The position numbers and the translations under genes were made by a program. A DNA stretch of 9,166 nucleotides from Oscillospiraceae bacterium (lineage in GTDB: Bacteria; Bacillota; Clostridia; Oscillospirales; Ruminococcaceae): the NCBI GenBank assembly GCA_031285945.1, contig JAITVF010000082.1, positions 1-9,166 on the forward strand, in the 5' to 3' direction. The notes beneath the pieces were generated by a model. That model searched no databases and was not told the DNA's origin. It saw only the letters and a program-made list of their open reading frames with translations. Positions 6,827-9,166 of this stretch are shown here, in pieces. Numbering within the stretch: the stretch's first letter is position 1; each line of letters opens with the position of its first letter.

Positions 6827-6832
6827 GTAACG

Positions 6833-7168
6833 GCGAGTAGACGAGGAAGCGGCCGGGCGGGTATTCCGCCCGGAGGAAAGTCCGGGCTCCGCAGGGCGGG
6901 ACAGCTGCTAACGGCAGCCGGAGGCGACTCCAGGGAAAGTGCAACAGAAAACTACCGCCGGATATTTCCGGTAAGGATGAAAAGGCGAGGTAAGAGCTCA
7001 CCAGGGCGCGGGAGACCGCGCCGCTGTGTAAACCCTGTCCGGAGCAACGCCAGCTGGGGCGACGCGGCGGCCCGCCGGGCCCCGAAAGGCGGCTTGACGC
7101 TCGTGGCGACACGCAGCGCAGATAGATCGTTTCCTACTACAGAACCCGGCTTATTGTCTGGTCGCGCC
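6833..7168 (+). ncRNA. rnpB: RNase P RNA, bacterial type A
   Basis: This is the catalytic RNA of RNase P, which removes 5' leaders from pre-tRNAs. Conserved strands are visible at both ends: GAGGAAAGTCCGGGCTCC (6873-6890) and CAGAACCCGGCTTAT (7140-7154), which pair as P4. P1 pairs 6833-6842 with 7156-7165 (one mismatch), P2 pairs AGGAAGCG (6844-6851) with CGTTTCCT (7128-7135), and P3 is CCGGGCGG/CCGCCCGG (6854-6873 region). Other universal pieces are AGTGCAACAGAAA, GGTAAGAGCTCACC and CCGGAGCAA. Type A is indicated by a P16/P17 stem (7056-7060 with 7079-7083) whose GCCC loop (7070-7073) can form P6 with GGGC at 6894-6897. In the L15 internal loop the 3' side reads CGAAA where E. coli has the GGU that pairs with tRNA CCA. 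Ends are estimated from P1 and the promoter. Confidence 0.96.
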
Positions 7169-7207
7169 AAAGCTTCGCCGGTGTAACGCCGGCGAAGCTT
7201 TGTTTTT
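7169..7207 (+). terminator. Intrinsic terminator of rnpB
   Basis: A perfect 13-base stem (AAAGCTTCGCCGG at 7169-7181 with CCGGCGAAGCTTT at 7189-7201), a 7-base loop and then GTTTTT. It begins within a few bases of the P1 3' strand, so it both ends transcription and marks the RNA's 3' boundary. Confidence 0.93.
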
Positions 7208-7232
7208 ACCCGCGGAGTAGTATAACTATAAA

Positions 7233-7238
7233 GGGGGG
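7233..7238 (+). promoter_or_regulatory. Hexa-G ribosome binding site of the EamA-family gene
   Basis: AAGGGGGG lies 9 bases before the ATG at 7248. A possible -10 box (TATAAC at 7221-7226) lies just upstream, but its best -35 partner (TTGTTT at 7200-7205) is only 15 bases away, so the promoter is unsettled. Confidence 0.6.
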
Positions 7239-7247
7239 CAATTCGCA

Positions 7248-7661
7248 ATGTGGGTTATATATGCGCTTTTGTCGGCGTTTTTTGCCGCCACCACCTCGAT
7301 TCTGGCTAAAATCGGGATTGAGGGCGTCAACTCAAACCTGGCGACAGCCATCCGCACAACCGTCGTGCTTATAATGGCCTGGGGAATTGTATTCCTGACC
7401 GGCAGGCAGGCGGAGATAACCGATATCGGCCAAAAAAGCTGGTGGTTTCTGGCTTTTTCCGGAATTGCCACGGGGCTTTCGTGGCTGTTTTACTATCGCG
7501 CTCTCCAGCTGGGCGAAGCCTCAAAGGTTGTGCCTATAGATAAATTCAGCGTGGTAATAACTATTCTGCTGGCCTGTTTTATTCTCAGGGAAAGCCCCGG
7601 GCCTAAAGCAATAATCGGCGGGGTGTTTATAGCCGCCGGAACCTTTATTATGGTTTTGTAA
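7248..7661 (+). CDS. Half-length EamA-family (drug/metabolite transporter superfamily) membrane protein
   Basis: The 137-residue protein consists almost entirely of five hydrophobic segments: about 1-22, 30-52, 66-87, 97-115 and 119-137. It has the single EamA-domain signs: an N-terminal helix with SAFFAATTSILAKIG, a WLFYYRALQLGEASKVVPIDK stretch (split as WLFYYRALQLGE and ASKVVPIDK) and a final helix after LRESPGPKAIIGG. Full-size DMT carriers have two EamA domains and about ten helices. One-domain members of 130-145 residues are a known class and presumably work as dimers. The substrate cannot be read from sequence. There is no frameshift or remnant of a second half downstream: the gene ends in TAA and a terminator follows after about 20 bases. 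It stands alone between rnpB and the convergent serC-serA operon. Confidence 0.88.
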   Translation: MWVIYALLSAFFAATTSILAKIGIEGVNSNLATAIRTTVVLIMAWGIVFLTGRQAEITDIGQKSWWFLAFSGIATGLSWLFYYRALQLGEASKVVPIDKFSVVITILLACFILRESPGPKAIIGGVFIAAGTFIMVL

Positions 7662-7682
7662 TACTATAGTCGATAATATAAC

Positions 7683-7727
7683 AAAAAGCGGTCCCCGTAG
7701 GCGTTAAGCCTTAGGGGATCGCTTTTT
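7683..7727. terminator. Bidirectional intrinsic terminator between EamA gene and serA
   Basis: AAAAAGCGGTCCCC (7683-7696) pairs with GGGGATCGCTTTTT (7714-7727) through 14 positions with one G-U pair, and an inner AGGC/GCCT stem encloses GTTAA. The A-run on one side and T-run on the other give a T-tract in both directions, fitting the convergent genes. Confidence 0.9.
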
Positions 7728-7749
7728 ATACTACTGCGCGGTTAGGGCT

Positions 7750-8655
7750 TTAAAACGTAAGCTCCAGAATCTGGGCTACCAGCTCCTCGCCTATGCGGCC
7801 CTGCGCCTCCTTAGTAGAAGCGCCGATGTGCGGGGTTGCCGAAACCTTGGGGTGGGTATAAAGCTTTTCGTTTTTGGTGGGCTCCTCTTCAAAAACGTCG
7901 AGTGCGGCGCCCGCCACCTTGCCGCTGTCGAGGGCCTTTATAAGCTCGGCCTCGTCGATAAGCCCGCCCCGCGAGGTGTTCACAAGGAATACGCCCTCCT
8001 TAAGCTTAGCAAGCTCTTCCTGGCCGATTACCGGCTTATCCTGCTTAGGCATATGAATCGAGATAAAGTCGGCCTGCGCCAAAAGCTCGTCTTTGGTTAC
8101 CAGCTTATAGGGATCGTCGGCCGGGGGAACAAAGCTGGGATGCTCGGTATAAATCACATGCATCCCCAGGGCGGCGGCCCTGTCGGCCACGCTGCGGCCG
8201 ATTCTGCCCACCCCGATAAGGCCCAGTGTTTTGCCCATCAGCTCGATTCCCTCGTAGTTTTTCTTGTTCCACTTGCCGTCGCGCATGGTCACGTTGGCTA
8301 TGTGTATGTAGCGGGCAAGGCAGAACATGTGGCCTATAGCCAGCTCCGCCACCGCGGCGCTCGAGGCCTTTGGGGTGTTGTTGACCTTAATGCCCTTTTC
8401 CTGAGCGTAGGCGACGTCGATGTTGTCTACGCCCACCCCGCCGCGGAGTATCAGCTTAAGGCGCCCCGCCTCGGCGGCCGCGTCTATGATGGGCGCGCGC
8501 ACCTTTGTGGCGGAGCGTACGACCAGCACATCGAAATTCTTTACCTGCTCTTTTAGCTCATCGGGCTCGTAAAACTGCTCTACGACCTCATGGCCGAGGC
8601 TTTTGAGCTTTTCGACCGAGGCCTTTTCCATCCCGTCGCTCGCAAGAATTCTCAT
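7750..8655 (-). CDS. serA: D-3-phosphoglycerate dehydrogenase, short form without ACT domain
   Basis: It oxidises 3-phosphoglycerate to 3-phosphohydroxypyruvate with NAD, the first step of the phosphorylated serine pathway. The 301-residue protein has the 2-hydroxyacid dehydrogenase layout: a split substrate-binding domain (1-95 and about 280-301) with RGGVGVDNID (71-80), and a Rossmann domain starting at KTLGLIGVGRIGR (GxGxxG 148-153). Catalytic residues are Arg229 (NTSRGG), Glu258 (DVFEEEP) and His276 (TPHIGAST). It ends where the catalytic core ends, so the ACT and ASB domains that give serine feedback in longer forms are absent. Its AGGGAG site (8665-8670) touches the last base of the serC stop codon, with a 14-base gap between genes, which implies cotranscription and possibly translational coupling. 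Other 2-hydroxyacid dehydrogenases share the fold; the serC partner makes SerA the clear reading. Confidence 0.93.
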   Translation of the reverse strand: MRILASDGMEKASVEKLKSLGHEVVEQFYEPDELKEQVKNFDVLVVRSATKVRAPIIDAAAEAGRLKLILRGGVGVDNIDVAYAQEKGIKVNNTPKASSAAVAELAIGHMFCLARYIHIANVTMRDGKWNKKNYEGIELMGKTLGLIGVGRIGRSVADRAAALGMHVIYTEHPSFVPPADDPYKLVTKDELLAQADFISIHMPKQDKPVIGQEELAKLKEGVFLVNTSRGGLIDEAELIKALDSGKVAGAALDVFEEEPTKNEKLYTHPKVSATPHIGASTKEAQGRIGEELVAQILELTF

Positions 8656-8669
8656 ATGCCTTATCTCCC

Positions 8670-9166
8670 TTAGCTATTTTTATTCTCGAACTCTTTCATA
8701 AAGGCGACCAGTGTCTCTATCCCCTCTTTGGGCATGGCGTTGTAGATAGAGGCCCGCATCCCGCCGGCGTCGCGGTGGCCCTTTAGGTTGCTCATTCCGG
8801 CCGCGGCGCTCTCTTTGGCGAATTTGGCGTCGAGCTCGTCGTCGCCGGTGCGGAAGGTCACGTTCATTATGGAGCGGTCTTCCTTTACTATGCCGGTCTT
8901 GTAAAAGGAGGAGCCGTCGAGATAATCATACAGTATGGCGGCCTTTTCGCGGTTGCGCTTTTCCATGGCGACAAGCCCGCCGGTGGCTTCGATCCACTCG
9001 AGGACCAGCATGGCTACATAGATAGGCCAGCACGGAGGGGTGTTGTACATAGATTCGGCCTTGGCGAGCTTTTTGTAGTTGAGCATGATGGGGGTGCCCG
9101 GCAGCGGGTCGTAGAGAAGATCGTCGCGGATTATCACTATAGTGAGGCCGGCGGGGGCTATATTCT
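8670..9166 (-). CDS. serC: Phosphoserine aminotransferase, 5' end beyond the window
   Basis: It transfers an amino group from glutamate to 3-phosphohydroxypyruvate, using PLP, to give phosphoserine, the step after SerA. The visible 164 C-terminal residues begin NIAPAGLTIVIIRDDLL, the sequence that directly follows the PLP-binding lysine in this family, so that lysine codon falls just outside the right edge. Further family marks are SMYNTPP (the Asn-Thr pair contacts the PLP phosphate of the other subunit), ATGGL, a C-terminal LKGHRDAGGMRASIYNAMP block with the substrate-binding His-Arg and Arg, and the terminal FMKEFE. The GTG at 9137 is internal and not the start. About 195 N-terminal residues are missing from view. 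The gene is upstream of serA in one operon whose promoter lies outside the window. Confidence 0.95.
   Translation of the reverse strand, partial: NIAPAGLTIVIIRDDLLYDPLPGTPIMLNYKKLAKAESMYNTPPCWPIYVAMLVLEWIEATGGLVAMEKRNREKAAILYDYLDGSSFYKTGIVKEDRSIMNVTFRTGDDELDAKFAKESAAAGMSNLKGHRDAGGMRASIYNAMPKEGIETLVAFMKEFENKNS

Noticed and set aside
7200..7226. Promoter for the EamA gene (TTGTTT, TATAAC)
   Set aside because: The spacing is only 15 bases, the -35 overlaps the rnpB terminator and the start point would fall on the ribosome binding site. It is too weak to list as a feature.
6807..7248. Several open frames of about 100 residues on both strands
   Set aside because: They overlap the RNase P RNA gene, whose paired helices and universal motifs explain the sequence; the frames have no recognisable domain.
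7828..8556. Plus-strand open frame of 242 codons
   Set aside because: It is a shadow of serA, where all catalytic motifs are found on the minus strand. Similar long plus-strand frames opposite metG (4904-5521, 5821-6423) and the kinase (3860-4426) are rejected for the same reason.
9135..9137. GTG as the start of a short aminotransferase gene
   Set aside because: The frame continues upstream with NIAPAGLTI, the conserved sequence after the PLP lysine, so the gene is cut by the window edge and this GTG is internal.

Overview
The window reads as an ordinary bacterial chromosome segment, GC-rich (roughly 55-60% by eye). It is probably from the Clostridia side of the Bacillota, but this is inference. 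The points in favour are a type A RNase P RNA, strong G-rich ribosome binding sites, a serC-serA pair whose SerA lacks an ACT domain, a half-length EamA protein, and a C-terminally extended ECF-like sigma factor. There are no insertion sequences, CRISPR arrays, tRNAs or phage genes.

Layout, left to right. Positions 1-933 (minus) hold a sigma-70/ECF-type sigma factor cut by the left edge. After its normal regions 2 and 4 it carries a long Ala/Thr/Gly-rich tail and a probable membrane helix. Positions 985-1932 (minus) encode a GtrB/CsbB-like polyprenyl-phosphate glycosyltransferase with a GTG start. Positions 2033-4618 (minus) encode a soluble hybrid histidine kinase (PAS-GAF-HisKA-HATPase-REC-REC). 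Positions 4654-6618 (minus) are metG. These four genes point the same way with spacers of 35-100 bases, and a recognisable promoter lies only upstream of metG (6689-6717), so they may form one transcription unit, metG first and the sigma factor last. The spacer between kinase and glycosyltransferase is largely made of heptanucleotide tandem repeats.

A divergent promoter region (about 6689-6826) separates metG from rnpB (plus strand, about 6833-7168), which ends in a perfect intrinsic terminator. Next, on the plus strand, is a small five-helix EamA-family membrane protein (7248-7661). A bidirectional terminator separates it from the convergent serC-serA operon (minus; serC is cut by the right edge), which makes the first two enzymes of the phosphorylated serine pathway in the order SerA then SerC.

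Most of the content is housekeeping: methionyl-tRNA charging, tRNA 5' maturation and serine synthesis. The points most worth a second look are the membrane-tailed sigma factor, the RNase P RNA whose L15 loop seems to lack the GGU that pairs with tRNA CCA, the heptamer repeats, and the nested dyads between the metG and rnpB promoters.
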